From Flavobacterium nitrogenifigens (lineage in GTDB: Bacteria; Bacteroidota; Bacteroidia; Flavobacteriales; Flavobacteriaceae), in contig NZ_QJRI01000163.1 in the NCBI RefSeq assembly GCF_003254565.1, positions 1 to 64,000 of the forward strand: a stretch of 64,000 nucleotides of DNA, written 5' to 3'. Position 1 is the first letter of the stretch, and the number at the start of each line of letters is the position of its first letter. The notes under the pieces are model-generated. The model made no database searches. It was not told the origin of the DNA and saw nothing but the letters and a program-made list of their open reading frames with translations. Shown in pieces: positions 15,861 to 23,385 of the stretch. The position numbers and the translations under genes are program-made.

Positions 15861-18314
15861 ATGTCAAACCATAAAATACTTACTATTGACAATCTGTCAC
15901 TTCAAGAATTTGACTCAGAGGCAGAATTAATTCCATTGTTGACGCCAGAAGACGAGGAGGAAATGAACAATGAAGAACTTCCTGTTTCGCTTCCAATTCT
16001 ACCTTTACGTAATACTGTATTATTTCCAGGAGTTGTCATTCCAATTTCTGCTGGAAGAGATAAGTCTATTAAACTAATTAATGATGCTAACGCAGGCGGA
16101 AAAATTATTGGTGTTGTATCTCAAATTAATGAAGAAGACGAAGATCCGTCAAAAGATGATATTCATAAAGTAGGAACTGTAGCGCGTATTTTACGTGTGC
16201 TTAAAATGCCTGACGGAAACGTTACGGTTATTCTTCAAGGTAAAAAACGCTTTGAAATTGACGAAGTTGTTGCTGAAGAGCCATATATGACAGCAACAAT
16301 TAAAGAAGTTGCTGAAGATCGTCCAGATGAAAATGACACTGAGTTTACAGCTATTTTAGACTCTGTAAAAGAATTAGCGATTCAAATTATCAAAGAAAGT
16401 CCAAATATTCCTTCTGAAGCTACTTTTGCGATTAAAAACATTGAAAGCCAGTCGTTTTTAATCAATTTTGTGTCTTCAAACATGAATTTATCTGTAAAAG
16501 AAAAGCAAGGACTTTTATCGATAAATGGATTAAAAGAACGTGCTTTAGAGACTTTACGTTATATGAATGTTGAACTTCAAAAATTAGAATTGAAGAATGA
16601 CATTCAGTCAAAAGTTCGTTTCGACTTAGATCAGCAGCAAAGAGAATATTTCCTTCACCAGCAAATGAAAACCATTCAAGAAGAATTGGGTGGTGTTTCT
16701 CAGGAAGAGGAAATGGACGAAATGGGGCAGAAGGCGAAAACTAAAAAATGGGATGAGAAAACTCAGAAACATTTTGAAAAGGAATTGTCTAAAATGCGTC
16801 GTATGAATCCGCAATCTCCTGATTTTGGAATTCAAAGAAATTACTTAGAGTTGTTTTTAGAATTGCCTTGGGGCGAATATTCTAAAGATAAATTCGATTT
16901 AAAACATGCTCAGAAAATTTTAGATAAAGATCATTTCGGACTTGATGAAGTTAAGAAAAGAATGATTGAGCATTTGGCAGTTTTGAAATTGCGAAATGAC
17001 ATGAAATCACCAATTATATGTTTAACAGGGCCTCCGGGAGTTGGTAAGACTTCTATTGGGCGTTCTGTGGCAGAAGCATTAGGCCGTGAATATGTTCGTA
17101 TTTCTTTAGGAGGCTTACGTGATGAAGCGGAAATTCGCGGTCATAGAAAAACGTATATCGGAGCGATGCCAGGGCGTGTCATCCAGAGCTTGAAAAAGGC
17201 AGGAACATCAAATCCTGTGTTTATTCTAGATGAGATTGATAAACTTTCAAACGGAAATAGTGGTGATCCATCTTCTGCTTTATTAGAGGTTTTAGATCCA
17301 GAGCAAAACAATGCTTTCTACGATAACTTCCTTGAAATGGGGTATGATTTATCTAAAGTAATGTTTATTGCGACTTCAAATAATATGTCAGCGATTCAGC
17401 CTGCTTTACGTGACAGAATGGAAGTGATTAAAATGTCAGGTTATACAATTGAAGAAAAAGTTGAAATTGCTAAAAGACATTTGTTTCCAAAACAATTGGA
17501 GGCTCACGGTTTAACGGCAAAAGATTTGACTATTGGCAAAAAACAATTAGAAAAAATCATTGAAGGTTATACAAGAGAATCTGGTGTTCGTAACTTAGAA
17601 ACTAAAATTGCTCAAGTGATCAGAAATGCAGCGAAATCTGTTGCAATGGAAGAAGAGTATAACAAAAAAGTTACAGATGAAGATGTTGTAGCAATTTTGG
17701 GAGTACCAAGATTAGAGCGTGATAAATACGAAAATAATGATGTTGCTGGTGTGGTAACAGGTTTAGCTTGGACAAGTGTTGGAGGAGATATTCTGTTTAT
17801 TGAATCTTTAATTTCTGAAGGAAAAGGTTCATTGACTATTACAGGAAATCTTGGAACTGTAATGAAAGAATCTGCTACAATTGCTTTAGAGTACATAAAA
17901 GCAAACGCTAAGAAATTGGGCATTAGTACAGAATTATTTCAAAAATATAACATTCACTTACACGTTCCGGAAGGAGCAACTCCAAAAGACGGGCCAAGTG
18001 CTGGTATTGCAATGCTTACTTCATTGGTTTCTCTTTTAACTCAGAGAAAAGTGAAGAAAAGTCTGGCGATGACAGGAGAAATCACGTTAAGAGGAAAAGT
18101 ACTTCCAGTTGGCGGAATCAAAGAGAAAATCTTAGCTGCCAAAAGAGCTGGAATTAAAGAAATTATTCTTTGCCACGAAAATAAAAGTGATATTGATGAA
18201 ATTAAAGCTGAATACTTAGAAGGTCTTTCTTTTCATTATGTAAAAGAAATGAGCGAAGTTCTAGCAATCGCTTTGACTGATCAAAAAGTTAAAAATGCTA
18301 AAGATTTGAAATAA
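15861..18314 (+). CDS. lon: ATP-dependent Lon protease
   Basis: This cytoplasmic AAA+ serine protease degrades damaged and regulatory proteins. The 817 residues include an N-terminal LON substrate domain (from LPVSLPILPLRNTVLFPG, about residue 40). The AAA+ module has Walker A GPPGVGKT at 390-397 and FILDEIDKL as Walker B. The C-terminal protease domain has Ser713 (PKDGPSAG) and Lys756. The Ser-Lys spacing of 43 equals that of E. coli Lon (679/722). The acidic extension before the LON domain (about 1-38) is usual in Bacteroidota. A terminator follows. Confidence 0.97.
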   Translation: MSNHKILTIDNLSLQEFDSEAELIPLLTPEDEEEMNNEELPVSLPILPLRNTVLFPGVVIPISAGRDKSIKLINDANAGGKIIGVVSQINEEDEDPSKDDIHKVGTVARILRVLKMPDGNVTVILQGKKRFEIDEVVAEEPYMTATIKEVAEDRPDENDTEFTAILDSVKELAIQIIKESPNIPSEATFAIKNIESQSFLINFVSSNMNLSVKEKQGLLSINGLKERALETLRYMNVELQKLELKNDIQSKVRFDLDQQQREYFLHQQMKTIQEELGGVSQEEEMDEMGQKAKTKKWDEKTQKHFEKELSKMRRMNPQSPDFGIQRNYLELFLELPWGEYSKDKFDLKHAQKILDKDHFGLDEVKKRMIEHLAVLKLRNDMKSPIICLTGPPGVGKTSIGRSVAEALGREYVRISLGGLRDEAEIRGHRKTYIGAMPGRVIQSLKKAGTSNPVFILDEIDKLSNGNSGDPSSALLEVLDPEQNNAFYDNFLEMGYDLSKVMFIATSNNMSAIQPALRDRMEVIKMSGYTIEEKVEIAKRHLFPKQLEAHGLTAKDLTIGKKQLEKIIEGYTRESGVRNLETKIAQVIRNAAKSVAMEEEYNKKVTDEDVVAILGVPRLERDKYENNDVAGVVTGLAWTSVGGDILFIESLISEGKGSLTITGNLGTVMKESATIALEYIKANAKKLGISTELFQKYNIHLHVPEGATPKDGPSAGIAMLTSLVSLLTQRKVKKSLAMTGEITLRGKVLPVGGIKEKILAAKRAGIKEIILCHENKSDIDEIKAEYLEGLSFHYVKEMSEVLAIALTDQKVKNAKDLK

Positions 18315-18340
18315 ACGTCATTTAAAATTCTAAAATACTT

Positions 18341-18384
18341 AAATTCCAAATTCCAATTTTCCTATTGGAGTTTGGAATTTTTTA
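18341..18384 (+). terminator. Terminator after lon (AATTCCAA type)
   Basis: AAATTCCAAA (18341-18350) pairs with TTTGGAATTT (18371-18380), and an inner TCCAAT pairs with ATTGGA. A T run follows. The same AATTCCAA core recurs in terminators at 30532 and 41356. Confidence 0.8.
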
Positions 18385-18431
18385 TTGGAATTTATTTAGT
18401 GCATAGTTTTATTTTAAGAGGTATATAATTT

Positions 18432-18439
18432 TATATTTG
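18432..18439 (+). promoter_or_regulatory. -7 promoter box for porQ
   Basis: TATATTTG matches TAnnTTTG. The final TTG of the box would be read as a start codon by an open-frame finder. Transcription must begin downstream of it, which excludes that start and supports the ATG at 18479. Confidence 0.6.
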
Positions 18440-18478
18440 CAGTTGCGTTATTCCCAAATAGGTGCGCCAAAAAAACAA

Positions 18479-19498
18479 ATGCTTAGAAAAGTTGTTTTAT
18501 TTTTTGTAATCTTAATTTGTTCGTACTCTTTCGGACAAGTTGGAGGGCGTTACACCTATCAATTTTTAAATCTCACCACTTCACCAAGACAGGCCGCATT
18601 AGGAGGAGATGTTATTACAATATATGACGAAGACGTTAATCAGGCCATGTCGAATCCCGCACTTATAAATGCAGACATGGATAATCATTTGGCATTAAAT
18701 TATGGAAGTTATTATGGTGAGGCCTCTTATGGTACAGCATCGTATGCTTATACTTATGATAGGCATCTTCAGACTTTTTATGCCGGCGTTACTTACGTGA
18801 ATTACGGTACATTTGAAGGTTATGACGAAAACGGTCAGGCTACTTCTAATTTTACAGGAAGCGAAGGTGCATTATCATTTGGATATGCTTATAATGTTCC
18901 ATATACAGACTTCTATATTGGGGCAAGCGCTAAATTGATAACATCGTCTCTTGAAAGTTATAATTCGATTGGAGGTGCTCTTGACTTGGGCTTTTTGTAC
19001 GTGAATGAAATGAATGATATAAATTTTGCTCTTGTATTTAGGAATATGGGAACGCAGTTTACGACGTATTCGGGAATTAAAGAAAATCTTCCATTTGAAA
19101 TCGTAGCTGGTATTTCACAAGAATTAGAACATGTTCCTATTCGCTGGCATCTTTCGTTGGAAAATCTTCAACAATGGAATATCTCTTTTTCGAACCCTAA
19201 TCGCGGAGAAACTAATATTGACGGAAGTACAAATCCAGAAAAGGTTTCTTTTGTAAATAATGCTTTGAGGCACGTTGCTTTTGGTGTGGAGCTTTTTCCT
19301 AAGAAAGCATTCAATTTTCGTATAGGATATAATTTTAGAAGAGGAGAAGAGTTGCGAGTAGAAGAACAGCGCAATTTTTCGGGTGTCTCATTAGGTTTTG
19401 GTTTAAGAATGAATAAATTAAAGTTTAATTATTCATATTCAAGATATACATTAGCTGCTAATACAAGCCTTTTTGGTTTAACATTAAATTTCCAATAA
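18479..19498 (+). CDS. porQ: Type IX secretion system protein PorQ
   Basis: PorQ is an outer membrane beta-barrel needed for type IX secretion. With PorU, PorV and PorZ it forms the attachment complex that processes exported proteins. The 339-residue product from the ATG at 18479 has a signal peptide (MLRKVVLFFVILICSYSFG) followed by YQFLNLTTSPRQAALGG, characteristic of the family, and alternating beta strands to a C-terminal aromatic-rich strand. An in-frame upstream TTG at 18437 overlaps a promoter box and was rejected. Close neighbours are lon and cmk. The window also encodes a T9SS cargo at 25303. Confidence 0.92.
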   Translation: MLRKVVLFFVILICSYSFGQVGGRYTYQFLNLTTSPRQAALGGDVITIYDEDVNQAMSNPALINADMDNHLALNYGSYYGEASYGTASYAYTYDRHLQTFYAGVTYVNYGTFEGYDENGQATSNFTGSEGALSFGYAYNVPYTDFYIGASAKLITSSLESYNSIGGALDLGFLYVNEMNDINFALVFRNMGTQFTTYSGIKENLPFEIVAGISQELEHVPIRWHLSLENLQQWNISFSNPNRGETNIDGSTNPEKVSFVNNALRHVAFGVELFPKKAFNFRIGYNFRRGEELRVEEQRNFSGVSLGFGLRMNKLKFNYSYSRYTLAANTSLFGLTLNFQ

Positions 19499-19604
19499 TT
19501 ACAAAAAACAATTCTATTTGGTCTTATTTATGGCGGTAAGTTTTTTTTATAGAATCAAAACTTTCTTTTAAGTAAGAGGAAGAAAAATCTCTAATAATCA
19601 TTTA

Positions 19605-20210
19605 ATGAAAAAAGTAATTATCATATGTCTTTTTGCTCTTGTGATTTTAGTAGGGTATTTTATAGTTTCGGATAAAAATAAAGTTGATTTACCAGCTTCT
19701 GACTACAAAAGAGTTGAAACTCATGTTGCCGATATAAAGAAGCTAATTCATGCGAATACGAAATACAATGATAAAATTGCTTTTTTTATAGATATGAAGA
19801 TTCCTTCGGGTAAGAATCGCTTTTTTGTTTATGATTTAAAAGCAGATAAAATTATAGGCAAAGGTTTGGTTGCACATGGTTCTGGTTCTGAAACCGGGAA
19901 AGAAGGAAAACTTCGCTTTAGCAACATTCCAAATTCATTAAGCACTTCATTGGGAAGATATTCTATCGGAAACCATTATTACGGAAAGTTCGGAAAGGCA
20001 TATAGGTTGTACGGGTTAGATGAAACAAATAATAATGCTTTTAAACGAGATATTGTTTTTCATTACTATTATGATGTTCCATATGAAGAGAAAGATGGCT
20101 ACATTTGCAATAGCCATGGCTGTCCTATGGTTAATAAGAAATACTTTGAAAGAATAGCTCGGTTAATTGATGGTTCCAAATCGGATATTTTAATGAGTAT
20201 TTATTATTAG
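19605..20210 (+). CDS. L,D-transpeptidase-like (YkuD_2) protein
   Basis: The 201-residue protein has an N-terminal hydrophobic segment (4-21), either a signal or an anchor. It then has the features of the murein L,D-transpeptidase catalytic-domain family: FVYDLKADKIIGKGLVAHGSGS, LGRYSIGNHYYG and the active-site segment NSHGCPMV with the presumed nucleophile Cys. Enzymes with this fold cross-link or modify peptidoglycan in the periplasm; activity of this subfamily is inferred. It stands between porQ and cmk on the same strand. Confidence 0.82.
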   Translation: MKKVIIICLFALVILVGYFIVSDKNKVDLPASDYKRVETHVADIKKLIHANTKYNDKIAFFIDMKIPSGKNRFFVYDLKADKIIGKGLVAHGSGSETGKEGKLRFSNIPNSLSTSLGRYSIGNHYYGKFGKAYRLYGLDETNNNAFKRDIVFHYYYDVPYEEKDGYICNSHGCPMVNKKYFERIARLIDGSKSDILMSIYY

Positions 20211-20252
20211 AACAAAAAAGCTTTAAAAGAATAAAAATTTAAAAATAAAAAA

Positions 20253-20945
20253 TTGAAAAAAATTACCATTGCTATCGACGGATTTTCATCTACGGGAAAA
20301 AGTACTCTTGCAAAACAATTGGCAAAAGAGCTAGAATATGTTTACGTAGATACAGGAGCGATGTATCGTGCCGTTGCGTATTTTGCTATGCAGCATAATT
20401 TGATTGGAGCAGAATTTTTTAAGAAAGAAGCCTTAATTGAGGCATTAGCAGATATTAAACTTGAATTTAGATTTAATGCTGATTTAGGTTTTGCAGAAAT
20501 GTATTTAAATGGTGAAAATGTGGAGAAACAAATTAGAACTATTGAAGTTTCTAATTTTGTTAGTACTGTGGCGGCAGTTTCTGAAGTTCGTGCCAAATTA
20601 GTAGAACAACAGCAGGAAATGGGAAAAAACAAAGCCATTGTAATGGACGGCCGTGATATTGGTACCGTAGTTTTTCCTAACGCAGAACTTAAAATCTTCA
20701 TGACTGCAAGTGCAGAAACTCGTGCTCAAAGACGTTTTGATGAATTACAGGCTAAGGGTGATAATGTTTCCTATGAAGAAGTCTTAAAAAATGTAGTAGA
20801 TAGAGATTATATGGACACACACCGTGCCGATTCTCCTTTGGTAATTGCTGATGATGCAATAGAAATTGATAATTCTTACTTAAATAAAGAGGAACAATTT
20901 GCAGCTGTTTTAGAATTAGTGAATGATGTTGTTAAAACAATATAA
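20253..20945 (+). CDS. cmk: Cytidylate kinase
   Basis: It phosphorylates CMP and dCMP using ATP. The 230-residue protein has the P-loop GFSSTGKSTLAK at residues 9-20, VDTGAMYRAVA, the DGRDIGTVVFP segment and the lid-region RAQRRFDELQAKG. The start is a TTG at 20253. No in-frame ATG precedes the essential KKITIAIDG strand, so TTG initiation is the best reading. No Shine-Dalgarno is visible, as usual here. In many bacteria cmk lies just before rpsA; here rpsA follows 2.4 kb downstream. Confidence 0.94.
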   Translation: MKKITIAIDGFSSTGKSTLAKQLAKELEYVYVDTGAMYRAVAYFAMQHNLIGAEFFKKEALIEALADIKLEFRFNADLGFAEMYLNGENVEKQIRTIEVSNFVSTVAAVSEVRAKLVEQQQEMGKNKAIVMDGRDIGTVVFPNAELKIFMTASAETRAQRRFDELQAKGDNVSYEEVLKNVVDRDYMDTHRADSPLVIADDAIEIDNSYLNKEEQFAAVLELVNDVVKTI

Positions 20946-21015
20946 TTTTTTGTAGATATTATTTTTAATGGTAGTTTTACCGCTTCATTTTTTACTTTAA
21001 AGACAATTTCACTAT

Positions 21016-22392
21016 ATGGGAATTAAAAACAGGTTAATCTTTATGAGCTTTCTTCAATTTTTTGTTTGGGGAGCCTGGCTTATAACAATTGGAAATTATT
21101 GGTTTGGAACCAAAAATTGGGAAGGAACACAATTTGGTTTAGTATTTGGAACCATGGGAATTGCTTCTTTATTTATGCCTACATTAACCGGAATTATTGC
21201 CGACAGATGGGTAAACGCTGAAAAACTGTATGGAATTCTTCATATTTTGTACGCAGCTGTTTTATTTGGAATTGCACAAGTTACAACACCAGACACTTTT
21301 ATTATTGTAATGCTTTTGGCAATGTGCTGTTATATGCCAACAATTGCTTTAAGTAACTCTATTTCTTACACTTCGCTTAAATTGAATAACAAGAATATTG
21401 TAAAAGATTTTCCGCCAATACGTGTTTGGGGAACAATCGGTTTTATTGTAGCGATGTGGATTACTAACCTAAGCGGAAGTAAGGCCACGGAATATCAATT
21501 TTATATTGCAGGAGTTGGAGCCTTAATTTTGGGAATTTATGCTTTTACATTGCCAAAATGTGAGCCGCAGCGTTTGATTAAAGAAAATGCGACTTGGATT
21601 GAAACTTTTGGTTTAGAATCTTTCAAGCTGTTTGCAAACTACAAAATGGCTTTGTTTTTTGTTTTTTCTATGTTTTTAGGAGGAGCACTTCAATTGACAA
21701 ATGCTTATGGAGATGTATTTTTGGATGAGTTCAAACATTTTCCAAAATACGCAGATTCATTTGTAATTAAATATTCGACTATTATCATGTCGATTTCTCA
21801 AGTTTCTGAGACGTTATTTATTTTGGCTATTCCGTTTTTCTTGAGACGTTTCGGTATCAAACAGGTTATGTTGATTAGTATGCTGGCTTGGGTTTTACGT
21901 TTTGGATTGTTTGCTTTTGGAGATCCTGTAAATGGCTTATGGATGATTATCCTTTCGTGTATCGTTTACGGAATGGCATTTGATTTCTTTAATATTTCAG
22001 GTTCTTTATTTGTAGAAAGCAATACAGATTCTAAAATTCGTTCTTCTGCGCAAGGTTTATTTATGATGATGACCAATGGAGTAGGAGCGGTTTTAGGAAG
22101 TTTGACTTCTGGCTGGGCAATTGATCGTTTTTTTACAAAATCGTTTGCTAATACAACAGAATTAGCTGGATTTTTACAAACGGATGCTTCAAATGAAAAG
22201 ATGGTAGAATTTGTAAAAAGCCAAGGAAATTCAATTTCTGCAGATGGAATTTTTACAAATCCGATTTTAATGAAAGACTGGCATACTATATGGCTTTCGT
22301 TTGCGCTTTATGCTTTGGTGATTGCAATTGCTTTTGCTGTTTTGTTTAAACATAAACATGATCCTAAGGAGATTGAGAATTTGAGTCATTAA
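21016..22392 (+). CDS. MFS transporter, nucleoside/H+ symporter type
   Basis: The 458-residue, roughly 12-span membrane protein resembles the NupG/XapB (nucleoside:H+ symporter) branch. Features are MSFLQFFVWGAWLITIGNYWF at the start, ADRWVNAEKLYGILH in the first loop, PPIRVWGTIGFIVAMW at the fifth span and FDFFNISGSLFVE in the C-terminal half. A nucleoside substrate is inferred from family resemblance. It follows cmk by 70 bases and ends in a strong terminator. Confidence 0.82.
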   Translation: MGIKNRLIFMSFLQFFVWGAWLITIGNYWFGTKNWEGTQFGLVFGTMGIASLFMPTLTGIIADRWVNAEKLYGILHILYAAVLFGIAQVTTPDTFIIVMLLAMCCYMPTIALSNSISYTSLKLNNKNIVKDFPPIRVWGTIGFIVAMWITNLSGSKATEYQFYIAGVGALILGIYAFTLPKCEPQRLIKENATWIETFGLESFKLFANYKMALFFVFSMFLGGALQLTNAYGDVFLDEFKHFPKYADSFVIKYSTIIMSISQVSETLFILAIPFFLRRFGIKQVMLISMLAWVLRFGLFAFGDPVNGLWMIILSCIVYGMAFDFFNISGSLFVESNTDSKIRSSAQGLFMMMTNGVGAVLGSLTSGWAIDRFFTKSFANTTELAGFLQTDASNEKMVEFVKSQGNSISADGIFTNPILMKDWHTIWLSFALYALVIAIAFAVLFKHKHDPKEIENLSH

Positions 22393-22403
22393 AAAGATAT
22401 GCC

Positions 22404-22436
22404 AAACCCAACAATAATTTGTTGGGTTTGTTTTTT
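22404..22436 (+). terminator. Terminator after the nucleoside-type carrier
   Basis: AAACCCAACAA (22404-22414) pairs perfectly with TTGTTGGGTTT (22419-22429), followed by a T-rich run. A TTG inside its right arm is not a real start for the next gene. Confidence 0.9.
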
Positions 22437-22457
22437 ATAACTTCTGGAAATAAATTT

Positions 22458-22985
22458 ATGAAATTTGAAATAGCGTTTGATAAAGATGTCTACAATAAAC
22501 AAATGGATTTATTGTTTGATCTTGCTTGGAAAAGAAAGAAAGACTATTATAAAAACACTCAATATCTTGGCGTTGTTTTAATGATTATTGGTGTTCTTCT
22601 GATTTTTAATAGACCAAATGTTTTTGGAGCTGGTTATTTTTTTCTCTTTTTTGGCTTATCTAATCTTTTGCCATTTGTGTATTATTTTTTTAAGATAAAA
22701 AATGAATATAAAAAACTAGGAGATGCTAAAATAAAAGAAATTGAAATTTTAAATGATTCTATGAACTCTAGTTTTGAGCTTAGTGATGATTCGTTGATAA
22801 TTACAATTCAAGAAAAATCAAAAATTATTAATTGGAATGAGTTTGTGACTTTTGTAATAAAAGATGAGAGTTTAATATTAATTACGAAAGATTACATGCC
22901 TTATATTTTAGATGAAATCGAAGTTGGGAAAGAAAATTTTCAGAAAATAATTTCATTTGTTGAGAAGAAAATTGAAATCGTATAA
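22458..22985 (+). CDS. YcxB-like membrane protein
   Basis: The 175-residue protein from the ATG at 22458 has two membrane spans (about 32-52 and 56-76, around YLGVVLMIIGVLLIF and FFLFFGLSNLLPFVYYFF) between cytoplasmic domains. The C-terminal domain has short alternating strands (SFELSDDSLIITIQEKSKIINWNEF) as in YcxB-like proteins. The function is unknown. The longer frame from 22419 starts within the preceding terminator and is rejected. Confidence 0.65.
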   Translation: MKFEIAFDKDVYNKQMDLLFDLAWKRKKDYYKNTQYLGVVLMIIGVLLIFNRPNVFGAGYFFLFFGLSNLLPFVYYFFKIKNEYKKLGDAKIKEIEILNDSMNSSFELSDDSLIITIQEKSKIINWNEFVTFVIKDESLILITKDYMPYILDEIEVGKENFQKIISFVEKKIEIV

Positions 22986-23013
22986 ATCTTTATCAAAGAT
23001 AGTTACACATAGT

Positions 23014-23054
23014 AAACCAGACAGGTTTTTAAAACTTGTCGGGTTTCGCTTTTT
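23014..23054 (+). terminator. Terminator after the YcxB-like gene
   Basis: A 16-base arm (from AAACCAGACAGG) pairs with 23031-23046 at 14 of 16 positions, followed by a T-rich tract. Confidence 0.65.
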
Positions 23055-23085
23055 AAGGTTCTTATGAAAACAAAAAATTCTAACC

Positions 23086-23174
23086 TAGCCCCGATAGAAG
23101 TGGAAATCCTTTTGTGACGGTCCCGATAGCTATCGGGAGGCACAAAAGATTGCAACGGATAGCGGGACTAAACG
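23086..23174 (+). repeat. Dispersed structured intergenic repeat, copy 1
   Basis: The element starts CTAGCCCCGATAG. It contains CTTTTGTG (23109-23116) pairing with CACAAAAG (23141-23148) around a perfect 18-base palindrome TCCCGATAGCTATCGGGA, and ends GGATAGCGGGACTAA. A second, inverted and diverged copy lies at 43797-43871. Together with the terminator before it and the promoter after it, this accounts for most of the 400-base gap between the YcxB-like gene and rpsA. Confidence 0.7.
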
Positions 23175-23236
23175 TCTTTTGGAACCTCAAATCTTCTGCT
23201 TCTTAATAATCAACTGATAATCATATCGGTTTTGTT

Positions 23237-23266
23237 TTGTTAATTCAGAAAAATGTATTAATTTTG
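23237..23266 (+). promoter_or_regulatory. rpsA promoter
   Basis: TTG (23237-23239), a 19-base spacer and TAATTTTG (23259-23266) form an exact match to TTG-N19-TAnnTTTG. It implies an untranslated leader of roughly 110 bases before rpsA. Confidence 0.8.
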
Positions 23267-23274
23267 CAGTCCTT

Positions 23275-23385
23275 TTGGCAGAGAAGAGTTTCCATTAGGA
23301 ATCAACCATTTATGTAAAACAACTTCTGTATTTTCTATCGCATAGAGAAACTCGAGAAAAACAGAATACAAATTTTTTTATCAGC
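23275..23385 (+). promoter_or_regulatory. Structured 5' leader of rpsA
   Basis: The predicted untranslated leader contains TTCTGT (23324-23329) pairing with ACAGAA (23361-23366), enclosing an 8-base-pair stem (23331-23338 with 23342-23349, loop CGC). Leaders of rpsA in other bacteria mediate autogenous control by S1. Whether this one does is inference. Confidence 0.4.

Noticed and set aside
22419..22457. Upstream TTG start of the YcxB-like gene
   Set aside because: It lies in the right arm of a strong terminator hairpin; the ATG at 22458 is the better start.
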